Part shown: one piece after another, positions 12,101 to 24,300 of the stretch
How positions within the stretch are numbered: the stretch's first letter is position 1
Layout: each line of letters starts with the position of its first letter
Assembly: GCF_036370855.1 (NCBI RefSeq)
Contig: NC_088099.1
Location: forward strand, 142,803,017 to 142,867,016
Direction: 5' to 3'
Length of the DNA: 64,000 nt
Source of the DNA: Dromaius novaehollandiae
Taxonomy: Eukaryota > Chordata > Aves > Casuariiformes > Dromaiidae
Notes under the pieces: model-generated
What the model saw: only the letters and a program-made list of their open reading frames with translations
What the model was told of the DNA's origin: nothing
The model's database searches: none
Program-made: the position numbers and the translations under genes

Positions 12101-13868
12101 TTGTGGTGAAGACCTGTCTTTTGTCCATTGTCTGCTTTCAAGACACAGACATTTACAAATGAAAACAGTTCCATTTCATTTCTTACAGTTGATTTTACAT
12201 CATCATTTTTTGAGAATGACTGATTTTTCATTTGTAAGCTGAACAGTTAACACTGATCCTAGCTTTGTCTCCTCCTTTCATAAAATAACAAAAATAATCC
12301 TGCCTATAATAGGTATAATCAGCAACAGCCCAGAAAGCTGTTAGCACTTTACCTACTTTTAGAAGCTAAGTGGTTAATTCTTTATGCTCATTTTTTTCAG
12401 GCACAGTTAAATATACAGAATGTAACTTCCATTAAAAAATCTACATACATATTTCTGCAGAGTATCATATTGAAATCATAGATTATATTGGATCATAAAT
12501 ATTGTATAGTCTAAAACAAAAGCTGCCAGGAACCTTTTTAAAAATTGTAACGCTATTATTAAGTATTAAAACCGCAAGTTGAGTAACTTTCCATTTCATT
12601 CCTTGCTAATGATTTTTACAAGTGCAGAGATTTCAAGACAAAAATTTGTATTTTCTATTTTGATGTGCCATAACGTTTAGAAATGCAGAAGAGCTTAAGC
12701 TCTTTTAAAATAAAAGTGCCACAACAGCAAACAAATTGTGTAATATCGGACTGAAAGCTATTTAGCTTTGATGATTTGGAGTAATAAACCGAGGTACGGA
12801 GCTTGCTTCCCAGCGCTTGCGTCACACGGCCACTCTTCAAAACGTTCAGCAAACAAATTAGCGTTTGAAGCGGGCACGTAAGCGTTTTGGGGAGCAGACC
12901 ACCTCCCGGCTTGGGAGCGGTCACAGAAATGAGGACGAGGTTTAGGTTTCCACCACGGCACTAACAGCAACGCAGCGCAGCCCGGAGACACCCCGCGGGG
13001 CCGGCAGCGGCCGCCCAGCCGGGGGCTTCGGGGCGCCCGGCCTGGGGGGCGGCCGAGGGCAGCATGGCCAAGCCACAGCGCCAGTCCCCCCGCTGTAACC
13101 CGCTTTGTCCGGGTGGTAACGGCACTCGGTGCTCCAGCCGCGCGGCGCTCGCAGCAGCAACGCCCGTGACAACAGCAGCTCCGTCGTGAAGCCCCGGAAA
13201 GCGGCGGGATGGCCCCGCGGCGGCGGGGGAGCGGCGCTCCCGCGTGTGCCCGGTGCCGGCCACCAGCTCCGCGGGGGACCCGCCGCCGCCGCCGCGGCAG
13301 CCCCGCGCTGCTCCTCGCCGCTCCCCGGCGGCGCCCGGACAGCTCCCGGTGCTGAAGCGGCCGCCGCGGCCCGAGCGGGGCGGCCCTGCTCCCGCTTCCC
13401 CCGCGCCGCGGCGGGGGCGGGCGGCAGACACGTTGTCGGAGGAAGATGGCGGCCGTGGCAAACCCACCCCGAGCGGCGGCCGGAGCCTAGGCCCCGGCGG
13501 CCGCCGCCCGCAGCGCGCCGTGCCCCCGCGGCGGGGCCCGCGGCCGCCGATCCGCCCCCTCCGGCGGCGCCGACCGCCGCCCCGACCCACCCCGCCTTGC
13601 CCGAACGGCGCGCGCCGGGCGCGGACGGCACCTGTGCGGCCATATTGGGCGCCGTGCCCCGCCGCTGACCGGCCCGCCGCCGCCCCGGCCCGCGCCGCCT
13701 CCCGCCGCCGCCCCGCACCCGCCCGGCACGGCCGGCGGCGAGGCATCGCCCGCCCGCGGCCCCTCTCCCGCCGCCGCCGCGCCCCGGCCCCCAGCCCTCA
13801 GCCCCCGGCCCCCGGGCCGGGCAGGGGCCTCGGCGCCGCCGGGCGCGGGGGGACGCGGCTGCCCTTAC

Positions 13869-14044
13869 TTGAGCACGGATTGCTCCTTCTCCTCCTCCTT
13901 TTTCTGGCGGTCCATGACGGCCAGAATGATCTTCCGCTCCTCCTCCGTGAGGTGGCTGAGATCGGGCATCTCGGGCTGAGAAGCCGGCGGCGGCGGCGGC
14001 TGAGGCGGAGCGGGGCCGCCCCGGGGCCCGGCGGGAGCCGACAT
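13869..14044 (-). CDS. RIMS2: RIMS2 first coding exon (regulating synaptic membrane exocytosis 2, N-terminus)
   Basis: The exon encodes the first 58 residues plus two bases of the next codon. It opens with MSAPAGPRGG, has a proline-rich stretch (residues 11-20), then the conserved EMPDLSHLTEEERKIILAVM (residues 25-44) and a lysine/glutamate-rich helix ending in KEQSVL. This is the start of RIM2-alpha: the first part of the Rab3-GTP-binding helical region that precedes the RIM zinc finger. RIMS2 is a presynaptic active-zone scaffold that links Rab3 vesicles, Munc13 and calcium channels. The ATG at 14044 has A at -3. The exon ends CTC AA followed by the donor GTAAGG at 13868, leaving phase 2, which fits the family's next residues (Lys-Lys-Leu-His). 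The proline run (five consecutive CCG codons) looks like a lineage-specific expansion. The rest of the gene is outside the window. Confidence 0.95.
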
Positions 14045-14810
14045 GTTGGGCTGGAGCTCGGCACCGCTACGGGCAGCGTTGTCCTGACTCCGGCGGCGGC
14101 GGCACCAGCGGGAGCGGCCGCCGCCGGCGCTGGGAGAAGCACTTACAAATCAATACCTCGTAATCAATCAGCGCCTGACGACTGCCCCGCCGAGAGGCAG
14201 CGCCCGGGCAGGGGGCGGGTGCCCGAGCCCCCGGCTCGCTCACCGCGCCCGGGCGCCGGCTCCCGCGGCGGCGGCGGCGGCGGGGGAAGGACGGGGCCGA
14301 GGAGGGGGAGCGGCGGGGAAGAGGGGCTCGGGGAGAGGAAGGGCCGGAGGCGGGCGGGGGGCAGAGCGCCGGCTCGGCGGCGGGGTCACGGCGGGATGAT
14401 GCCGGCACCAAGCGCCGGGGGGAAGGCGAGGGGGCCGGCGGCCGGCCGCAGCGGGCGAGGCGGCGCGGGTGCGAGCGGGGCCGTGGCGCCGCGGGCGCGC
14501 AGCGGCGGGCAGCCCCCGCGGGCGAGCGCCAGCGCCGGCCGCCAGCGCCGGCTCATAACTCCCGGCCGCCGGGCGCGGAGGGGGCCGCGGGGCGCCGCTC
14601 GCGGCCGCCGCCGCCTCCCGGCGCCGCCGCTGCTCCTGCGCCGGGCCCCGCCGCCGCCTGTCGCCGCCTCGCTCGGCTGCTCCGCTCTGGGCTGCGGGAC
14701 ACCGGCCGCCTAACCCATGGCATCGCGCGGAGCCGGAGTCACGGCGGGGGGCGCCGCATCGTCCACCGTCACCCCCGCGGGACCGGCGCGACGCCTCTTC
14801 CTGCCGCGAT

Positions 14811-14831
14811 GGGGGGGGGGGGGGGGGGGGG
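14811..14831. repeat. Homopolymer of 21 G in the RIMS2 CpG island
   Basis: An uninterrupted G run about 770 bp upstream of the RIMS2 start codon. On the RIMS2 sense strand it is poly(C). It could form G-quadruplexes and is a typical place for sequencing length error. Confidence 0.9.
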
Positions 14832-14885
14832 CGGCGCCCGCCGCCTAGCGACGCTGCGCGGCCTCGGCGGCTCCGGGCGGTGGGG

Positions 14886-14909
14886 ATTATTATTTATTTA
14901 TTTATTTAC
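14886..14909. repeat. (TTTA)n tract inside the CpG island
   Basis: An AT-only block of about 24 bp (ATTATTATTTATTTA and on) stands in otherwise GC-saturated DNA. On the RIMS2 sense strand it reads as repeated TAAA and is the only TATA-like block I see in the island. Confidence 0.75.
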
Positions 14910-15360
14910 GAGAGCACAAAAACGGACGCGATAAAAACCACGCGAGGGAGGGCAAGGAGGAGCCACGGCGGCGGGGCCGCGCCGGCAGCACCAAGCCTAG
15001 CGGCAGGGCGGGCGCGGCGGCAGCCCCCCGCCACCACCGCTGCCGCCGGGCGGCCGGGAGGGAGGCGGAGGAGGAGAGGGAGAGGAGCCCGCTCGGCGGG
15101 CGGGCAGCGGCCGCGGGGCGCCTGAGGGGAGGTGGCGCGCGGCGGGAGCGGCCCCTCCCCCCCGCCACCGCCGCCGCCACCGCCGCCGCCACAGGTGGAG
15201 CCGGCCCTGGCGCCGCCGCGGCTGCGCCCCGGGCGAGGCAGCTCCGGCTGCCCCGCGGCCCTGGAGGGAGGCGGGGAGCGGGCGAAGGCCCCGGGCGGGG
15301 CGGGGGCGCGGCGGGCCGGTGTGCGCCTGGGGGCGGGGGCCGTCTGCCCTCTCTCCCGCC

Positions 15361-18300
15361 TGTTACCCTCAGGTTAACTTCTGCTTACGCAGCCTCTGTG
15401 CGTTCCCCCCCCCCCCCCCCGGCCTCCAAAGGGCTTTTTTTTTGTTTGATTTTGTGTGTCCAGCCTGGCAGAGATCCGCGGGTACCTGTGTAACGGGCTG
15501 GAGCCTCGCTCGGCCAGCGCGAGGCGTGAAACCGGTGCTCGCGTGTGCTTGACCGGGTTGCTGCTACCCAGAAAAGCAGAAGGGCACTGAGGAAAGCGGG
15601 CCAGGGAGGGGAGCGCTGCTCCCGCGCTAGAAACAAGGCTGTCGAGGCGTTTATTAGTGGAAAGTAGCATATCCGAGGGTGTTAAAAAGTGAATTTAATC
15701 CAGATCGGTTGGTTTTCAATCTATTTACGGTAGTGGAGTTAGAAAACTACACGCTGCTCTCTCACGTTACGAGGAGAGCACGCGTATTACACATTGGCTT
15801 TGGATGTCGTGTGAGTGCGTGTAGCCACAGGAAAGCAGTTTTGTAAGGTTTAGTTTGGGTGGTTTGAAATCTCCACCCACATCATACATTTCTAAGGCCA
15901 GCGCTATTCCTAATGGACTACGACATCCACTTATAACCAGATGGGAAGGCCTAGGGAAAAAATATAAAAATGTTATATCTTCCTAAAACTATCCTGGTCA
16001 TCATTAACTGTGTTTCCACAGAGAATAAACTCCAGGGTGTTGTTTCACTAACCAAAGAATGATCTGCGGGAAACACTGAGCTACAGACATCATTCCTTTG
16101 GGAAGACAAGGCCTGGGGGAACAGATCACCAGAAGAACATGATAGGTGAGCTGTGATAAGGTTATCCGTTCCTGTATCACATATATTCATTGAATTTTAA
16201 TTTTGTCCAAAAAGTGGCACCCTTAACTGAAAGGAGACTTTTCCATTTTTTGATGTAACTTCTCATTATTCCTTTATGTATAATAAACTCTTTGCATACA
16301 TAAACCATTTTATAGAAACTCCTATGCATATTATATTTGAGCAGATACCCTTATAAAGTAAACTACATGATTTTCGCCAAGTCCTGAAATCATTCTGGTC
16401 TTCCAGTCAACATAACCTTCACCTTTCAGGCTGGATGCCAGCCAGCTGGCTTTCATCCAGTTCCTTGTTTCTTCCAGGCGCTAGATAAATCTGGTATCTA
16501 AGTCAAAAAGAAAAGGAAGTGTAGAACTGTGTCATCAAATTACCAAAGATAGTACAATCCGTTTCAATTTATAGATGTTGAATGGAAGAATTAACAGGAC
16601 TGATCCTTTTGGGAAATGACATTTTATTCTGGGGAAGTGAGGAAAAAAAGCGATCACTCAGTCGCTTCTAAGAATAAGTGAAAAGAAATAAGAAGACCAC
16701 TTTAATGCAGTCTCTCCACCCTGCCAGGTTACACAGCTCTTTCAGAAATACTTCATGCCATGTCTCAACCATAAACACTAATAGTATTTTGATCATAGCT
16801 GTGGTTGCAAGACATCACTACGTTGCAGATTTAAGGTTCGTTGTGCGTTACTTCGTTCATCTGAATTTCTTTCCAGTGGAAATTTACCTCTGAATTTTCG
16901 AGATTCATAGTGTTGCTCTGAAATCATTTCAACAAGCTTGTGATTTTTCATCCTCAAACTACAAATACCTGCTCTCAACATGACTGTAGAATTTCAAGAG
17001 CTTTCTTTTCTCTTTAATATTTGCCCTCTTCCCACTAAATTCTATGCCACTAAGAGTGTAACTATAAACAAATAAATTCAAGGCTAGGAACTGTAATCCC
17101 CATATATTATCTAGTTATTTGCTTTGAAAGGATAGAGGATTCAGAGCAGAAGACATCCTGTGACTCACTGAAGAAATGGTTCTGTCTGACCTTTTTATGC
17201 TCCTACCTTCCCTTTTTTTTTCATCAGTTCTACCTATCATTCTTTTCATTTCCCTGCAATTAAATAGAAACACTATTTGTTCATGTTTGTGTCAGGTTGC
17301 ACAGAATTGTGCCATGCTGTTACTGTTATTTACATTACCCAGATCATATATTGATGAAAATACACCCAGAGCAAACTTCTCTACCTACTCCAGAGTAATT
17401 GTGTCATTAATAATCTGCAGTCAACCAACAACACAAATTATTATGTAGTATGCTCATTTATGGAACTTATTTTTAAGAAACACTCATTTGTAATTCCTCA
17501 GTAGTGAAATGTCTATAAATTCTGGCCTTCACTTTCATAGGTCGTGCCTCCAAGTACCTGCCATTCCTGTTCATTTTACCTATCGGTCTGAATTCACCAC
17601 ATTCTGAAAAATCAGATTCATATTCCTGGCTTACGTTCTTCTGTTGTAATTGTTTTCCCGTTGTATAGCCTGCAACTGAAATTCACACCAGTTATGTATC
17701 AGAGGTACCCAGTGCTTTCCTTTGGTGGCTTCTATAAATTTATCTAAATGCATTGATACCAGCAGCGTTATTAATTCAAGTTTTCTGATGTCCAGGTTTT
17801 TTCTACTTTTTTTCCAGCTCTGCTACACAAGAGGGGTTCCCAAGGAAACAGTGTTATTTTAACCTGATTTTATGTATCGCTACAACATGTCTTTCACAAA
17901 GGATCTCACTATATTTATTCCTGTTTCTTTCCTCACAGCAACTACAAGAGTAAACAAATTGGTAGATTTGTCATTAAATTATGCTAAGTCTAGTTCTTTC
18001 ATGAAAAGGTAGGGCTAACATCTGCTTTATAATCTTTCTTACGAGGGAGAATTTCTCTGTAACTAATTATTTCCATTATTTTTGTCCCAGCTTGAAACAT
18101 TCATTTGGAAAATACCTTTATGTAGCTGATATGAAAAGAATGTTGAGGTATTCTGCTATGGATAAAGGAATGGAGAAAATGGGAAATATATTCTTGATTG
18201 AATGCCTCCAGTGTTCAGCCTCTCAATGGATCAAATCAGATGAATACCCAGCAGGAGATGCATCCTATGAGACTCTTCCTGGATGCATTTTGCGAGGGAC

Positions 18301-21300
18301 TCCTCAAATTCCTCTCAAGGAAGTACAAACCTTTGTATTGCAGTAATGTGTGATTCCTGGTTCCTGTTTTAAGTGCTACAGAACCATCATTGACTGGTTT
18401 ACTGATGCAGGCTTGGATCTTTCCCAACTTTCCCCTGTCTAAAATTGAAGACGCTAATAATATTATATAACATCACCTACATTTTCCGTTTGGTTTCCTT
18501 CAAGGGGGATTTTGCTTACTGTGTATAATTTTTTTCTGCTCTAAGAAAGTTGTTCTTTCAGTTTGATACTACCCCATAAGTGATTTAAAGAATGCTAGAT
18601 TATGGATAAAAGTTAGTTTTCTGTATTTGTTACTTTTCACTTCTCATAAAAGAGGGTTATCCATAGTCTGCACAGTACTTCCCATACCTGTATGTCAAAT
18701 ACACTTCATGAAATACCCCTTCCCAATTTCTGTGGTGTAAATGGTCTGTCTACAGTAGAGGGAAAAATATTGGTCTTTTAACTAGTGCCTCCTAACGGGG
18801 GTTAGATTGGAGGCCATTTGTTTTCCAAGTAGAATGCTTGACAAACATGATTTCTAGGGTTTGGGACTTTTTGTCCAGAACAGTTATACGCACACATACA
18901 ACATTCATAAAATCATAATATGATCAATTCTAATAACTTTATCATGTCTCACTGCTGTTACTTCATTTAAATGGTTAGTTTGAAATATTCTCACTGAACA
19001 AAATCTGATATCTAGTAAGCCCCATTAAAGGAATACGTAACAATCTTTACAGGATCTTAAACATACTCATATCTTCTGGCTGAATTTGTCATTTCAGTTC
19101 TGAATTTTGTTCAGTTAGTTGAAACAAAGGAGAATTTTCTGAAAGAAGCTAAAAATTTCTGCATAAGTACAGTTCTTCAGTTATACATTTCTCAGCTTTC
19201 TGTTAGATGTTTGACCCGTATAATCGATATTTCTGAATAACTGGGCAGTTTGTGAATTCCTGTACTCCAAAAGACAATGATAGCAATAAATCAAGGATTT
19301 TGTTTTCAAGAGGGTAGCAATTGTCCAACTAATTTTCAAGAAACATACCAAAACCATACAAAAGTCTATTTTTATTGGTCATGCATTGGCCTTCATTGGT
19401 ATTAAAAATTGTCCCCAAGTTGGGCGCTTTGGTTTCCTTTTAACAGTTCCGAGTTGTCAGATACTATGCAGTTTTCCAAATCAGAAATACTGAGTATATA
19501 AAAATTATTTAATACATACAACAAGTGCTCATGTTGTCACAGTCAGTGCTTAGAACTTTATCACATCTCCCTACAATTTATGCTTGCTGTATTGTCTTGT
19601 GTGTTTTCTGCCTTGTAATTCTGCTTCTCTGACTGTTGCTAATTTTCTGAAACTCAAGCTGCCTCAGAAGGATCACCAGTATTCTTCAGCCCCACGTGAT
19701 TTTTTTTTTAATTCAGTCATAAGATTGTCCTTCAGAGTTGGTACAGAGTATCCTGTACCAAATCTCAGGAATATATTCATTCTTATTGTAGTGACAAGCT
19801 TGAAAGTCTCAAATCTCCTGAATTTATACAAGAAAGAAATGGGAGTATATCCTTTTTTAAAATGGAGTCTAGCATGTGATTCTGTCTCTGTAAATTCATT
19901 GCTCATTATTAAAAGTAATAATAATATTCTCAACTATTATAAATAATAATAAATAACAATTCCTTATTATTTTGACAGTAATGCCTAGAAGACCTAGTAC
20001 AGTATCAAGACCCCAATGTCCTAGATATTTATAGAAAAAAATAGCATAAACAACAGCCTGTTGCCACAGGAAGCTCAGAGTCAGAGAGACATAGACAGAA
20101 TGCAACTGGTGGGTAACTCGGCTAAATGCAGTGTGTTGAAGTGACAAGATAGCAATAAGATAAAGTTAGCAACTTTACATAAATGGAAGAGAACTTTTTT
20201 CACAGACATCATCATAGGACAGGTCTTAAGACATAGGTCTTAATCTAAACAATTTTCTGTCATCTAGGCATTTTGCTGATTCAATGTTCAGTCCTGTTTC
20301 TAATCCATTAAGTTGGATTGCATCTCAGGATCATAGTTTTGATAAGGGTAGATATCTATGTTATAGGTAACATACATCACAGGCTACTTATATTCATCAC
20401 AAAGCCGTGCTGCCTGTAACTTGGGGCAGTGTGAGAGTTAGTGATAAACTTAGATGAAATCCAAGCAAACTAGCATAAAGAGCTGCACTGTTAAAGCACC
20501 TAAGGTATCTCAGGCGCATCACTATGATATGTGGGCTTTGGATGATCAAGGCCTTTTAATGTCTGTGGCCCCGGATGAGGTTAAATTAATCTTTGAAGAA
20601 ATACAGAGAGAGATGCTTTTGTAGGAGGAGGGGTATTTTAAACTTTTCCACAGTATCACAACAGTAGGAAGTGGAAAAGGTGCTACATATCGATTCAGTA
20701 GAGATGGTGATGTCCACACCTGCAAAACCGAACCATTACTGAGGTTCCTCATTCACTGCACTCATTTTAAATTGAGGCTTCTGTGTTGGTGAGAGATAGA
20801 AAACACTGGTTTAACTTTGCTCATTTTTTTCGAAATCCAAAGCCAGCTAGGCTTTAGCAGTTTGGATTTTCAAGTAAGGTTAATTCTCACAGACTTGCAA
20901 TATAGCAGCTTTGATAATCAAAACATGCCTGAAAGGGACAGTAATTAAAGCTTAGCATATGGTATTTTCTATCTAGAAATTTACCTGTCTAGGTTTCATA
21001 TCTGCCAAAAGACCAGCAAATTAATCAGGAACTTCCAATTAATTCAAATAATAGGTAAAGGCAGAAGTGGTAGCACTGCTAAACTGCTTCTAAAAGCATA
21101 AGGGGACAGGACACTTTTTTTTTTAAATTCAAGCAGAGTCTTTCATCACAATTTTAGCTTCCAGTACATGAAGAAAGGAGCTTGTATTTTGTGAAAGTTC
21201 ATTTTATAGTCCAGAGACAGAAGGCACTAGAAAGACAACAGCTATTATATAATTGGACAACAACCTATTTCTTATATATTGAGATCATTAGCACTCATTT

Positions 21301-24300
21301 GACACTTCCTAGTACTTTTTTCCTGAAGAAGTTCCCCATGATACTACCTGACATACCTCTGATAAAAAAAACACATAGTGCAGCATGAAAAGTTTATGAA
21401 GAACAATATTAATCAACATTAATCAACTCTGTCATTTTACTATGCTAAGGGAAAAAATGCATTAGGCTAAATTAGAGTCAGCAAATGCCTGGTAACACTA
21501 CAATGCCTCCTTTGTGCTCTGTTCTCCAGGACAGAATTCTGCCATACATAAAAAAACCTACACATATGGTTGAAACAAGATTCATTCACTAGGTACATTA
21601 ATATAATTACCATTTAATATTATATTTATAATAATTTCCTAATAAGTAGGAAATAAAAACATTCTAAAAAGACATACATGTGCACAAAAGCGTGCTATTT
21701 TTACTAGCAATAGTCAGTCTAAGAACATGTATGACCTTTGACTACAACTATTACCTTTCCTGACATACATAGTCTCATACAAATTAATGTGAAAAATAAG
21801 TTAATTTGCTGAAAGATAGCAAAAATAGTAAAAATATTAATATATGGTAACTTTATTTTTACTTATGTTTCCAGCTTTTCCTGATGGTAGGGTGGAATAA
21901 GAAGCAGTTTGAAAACATCATTTCTATCTGTTTTCTGGATAGACAGAAAAAAAGATGTTTTCTATGCAGAATTGTCTTGAGAAAAGGGAGGCAAGGGATG
22001 GTGGGGAAGAGGTGACAAAATATGAGCTAGTTACTGACATTTCATCTTACATTTGAGAGAAGCACGTAAAAAAGTGTAGTGAATTTCCTTCTTCAAATGT
22101 AAAGGGACTTATCTCAGTCTTAATGTGCAAGGAATCTCTCAGTGAGATAGTACTTCAGACTATGAGCTGTTAAAGCCAGCCTTGTCCTTTTTGCACCTAA
22201 TATAAAATTAGTGGAATATACTTTCAAAAGCAGTTTTCTCTGACCAGTAACTACCCTAATATTTAGGAAGTATACAATACTGAGTTAAAACTGCTGCATA
22301 GTCTATACTTCATTAAGCAGCATACTGCAGTTCAGGTTGGTGCTACAAACCTGACATGCTAAAAAGCCAGAAGAGGACACATTGCACAGAATGATTTCAC
22401 AGCCTTATCTGTACTTTTACATGGGGAGGAATTCCACAGCAAATTTATGTGGTCTCCCACGGAGCAAAACAATGCAAGTATTGAAGCTTTCTAGCGTTGG
22501 CCATACTAGTGGATTGAATTTGTTTTACACCTGAATTTAAGGGGCCAATAGACCCTCTGAGTGTGCAAAAGTGCGAAGGTATCCAACTACACTGAGGTTC
22601 AAATGTTTACAATTTCTTTAGTAATACAATCCTGTCCTTATAATGCTTGCCTCATTACTGTTGTATTTCTCTCCAAAACAGTGGCTACCTTAATAGTCTT
22701 TTTTATTCTCCACCAATATATTAGAAGCAAAGATGCAAATAAATTCCTCTAGCTATTTGGGTGCATCTTCCCTCCATTTCTGTCTTGTACCTGAGATGCT
22801 CTGATGAGTAACTATCTATCTGTGAGTGTATTGTCCCCTGTGCCAGCTATTTCAAAGGATAGTAAGCAAAAAATCATCCATAACAATTGGTGGCATTTTA
22901 TTGGTGAGGCTCTGGATTTTATAGGTATTCATCTCTCATACGCTGTTGTTTTGAAGAGCTTTAATGGCTGTTAGCAGTTCAAAAACTATAGGGTAACCTG
23001 TAATGCACCCAAGTCCAAAACTGAGTTAAGAGGCATAAAAAATGAATTTGATGTGAAAGTGAGGCATTGTTTCTTGTTTGAAAATCACTTTGTCCCAAGA
23101 GGAAATGTAGGGCACGTCAACATTTGATAAATCAGTCTCAAAACCTGGTTACTCTTCAGGTCATCAAGTTTCAATGAAATAGCAAGCTGCCTTCTCTAAG
23201 GAAATATTAATGATTTACACCAGTGATAGAGCTGTTCTTCCTGCCTGCTCTCTCTAACCACACAGACCATAGATCCAGTTTCCAGGTTCCTAGTTGAAGC
23301 TTTATCAACAATTTCTTTGGTGCATCTACCAAGAAAAACAAATAAAACCCAACAAGATGGAACATTTGATCTGACTTCAAAGGCAACCTACCTGAATACA
23401 AAAAAATGTCATTTAGGGCATTGCAGCAGAAAATAGACAACCTCATTTCAAAATAGGCAGCTAGATTTTGCCATCCTGGCTATTACTCGAAGCACTTCAT
23501 TGGCCAGCATTTCAACGTTCCTGTTACAGAAGAAAAGGCTAAGCCCTTTATCTCCTTCAGCAGATACAACATAAGATTTCGAAAATGAAGTGCTGCATCT
23601 AACCAGTGTTAGCAGAGCGTTGCAGGACAGCTGATGACACTGGTGACTCATGTCTAGAAAGCAGTGGGGAAATGTTGTATGCACAGTTCTTGCATCCCTC
23701 AGAAAGAACCATTTTTCATTTCTAGTTAGGAAGTTGTCTCCTGTGATTTTGTCCACCTGGTGTAGCATCTTAACCTTTTATATTCTCTGCTTATACTGCC
23801 CTGAAGCCTACACTGTTACTGCCATGATTTCGTATCTTGCAACTACATTACTGCATTGCTTTATGTCATGGATTTTTCCTGTATTGGTACATATGATGAG
23901 AAGCTGACATAAAGATGTCTCAGCTTTACTTTACACTTTTGCAGAATAGCTTAAAGAGGAAAAGGTTAACTTGTTCATTGCCTGACTCTACTAGTTTATG
24001 TGGAGAAATGTACTGTCCCTTTTTATGATGATGGCCACATGTGCATATTAACGACATTTTGCTGCATTCAAATCCTCATGCTCAGAGTAGCATAAAATAC
24101 CCCATTTTTATTTACATTAATATTTTCCTATTCTGTTCCATCTGGTTTGTACTGATTTCCTCTTATATTTCTCCAGTTTTTGGTTTAGTTAATTCTACAT
24201 TGTTCTTGAAAAACAAGAAAAATCAATGCAAAAATGTTTCCCCAAATACTGACATTACATGAAGTAAAAAATACATGACAACAGTGTAGGGTGCAACAGG

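Larger units (their letters stand above)
1..13868 (-). other. RIMS2: RIMS2 intron 1, 5' part (continues left of the window)
   Basis: This stretch follows, on the minus strand, the splice donor of the first RIMS2 coding exon, so it is intron. I looked for the next RIMS2 exon, which should encode the rest of the Rab3-binding helix and the zinc finger with its CxxC pairs, and saw none. The acceptor therefore probably lies left of the window, consistent with the very long first introns known for RIMS2 in other vertebrates. Short open frames here have no recognisable product. The DNA is AT-rich apart from two small GC-richer patches (about 430-870 and 9985-10250) and holds an old CR1 copy near 5585-6335 plus simple repeats listed separately. 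Confidence 0.8.
12950..15360 (-). promoter_or_regulatory. RIMS2: CpG island spanning RIMS2 promoter and first exon
   Basis: Base composition switches abruptly from AT-rich to extremely GC- and CpG-rich for about 2.4 kb around the first RIMS2 coding exon, extending about 0.9 kb into intron 1 and about 1.3 kb upstream. That is the usual form of a vertebrate CpG-island promoter. Inside it are a run of 21 G residues (14811-14831), a short (ATTT)n tract (about 14886-14909) and many CCG/CGG triplets. The large open frames in this island, including a 489-codon one on the plus strand, arise from stop-poor GC-rich sequence and show no protein family features. The transcription start site cannot be fixed from sequence alone. 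Confidence 0.85.

Noticed and set aside
12942-13746. Two overlapping minus-strand frames of about 260 codons in RIMS2 intron 1
   Set aside because: Same GC-rich composition artefact. They overlap each other in different frames and lie just beyond a canonical splice donor.
13244-14713. A 489-codon open frame on the plus strand across the RIMS2 CpG island
   Set aside because: It is antisense to the genuine RIMS2 exon, composed almost only of Arg, Ala, Pro and Gly, and has no domain. Long stop-free frames are expected in such GC-rich DNA.
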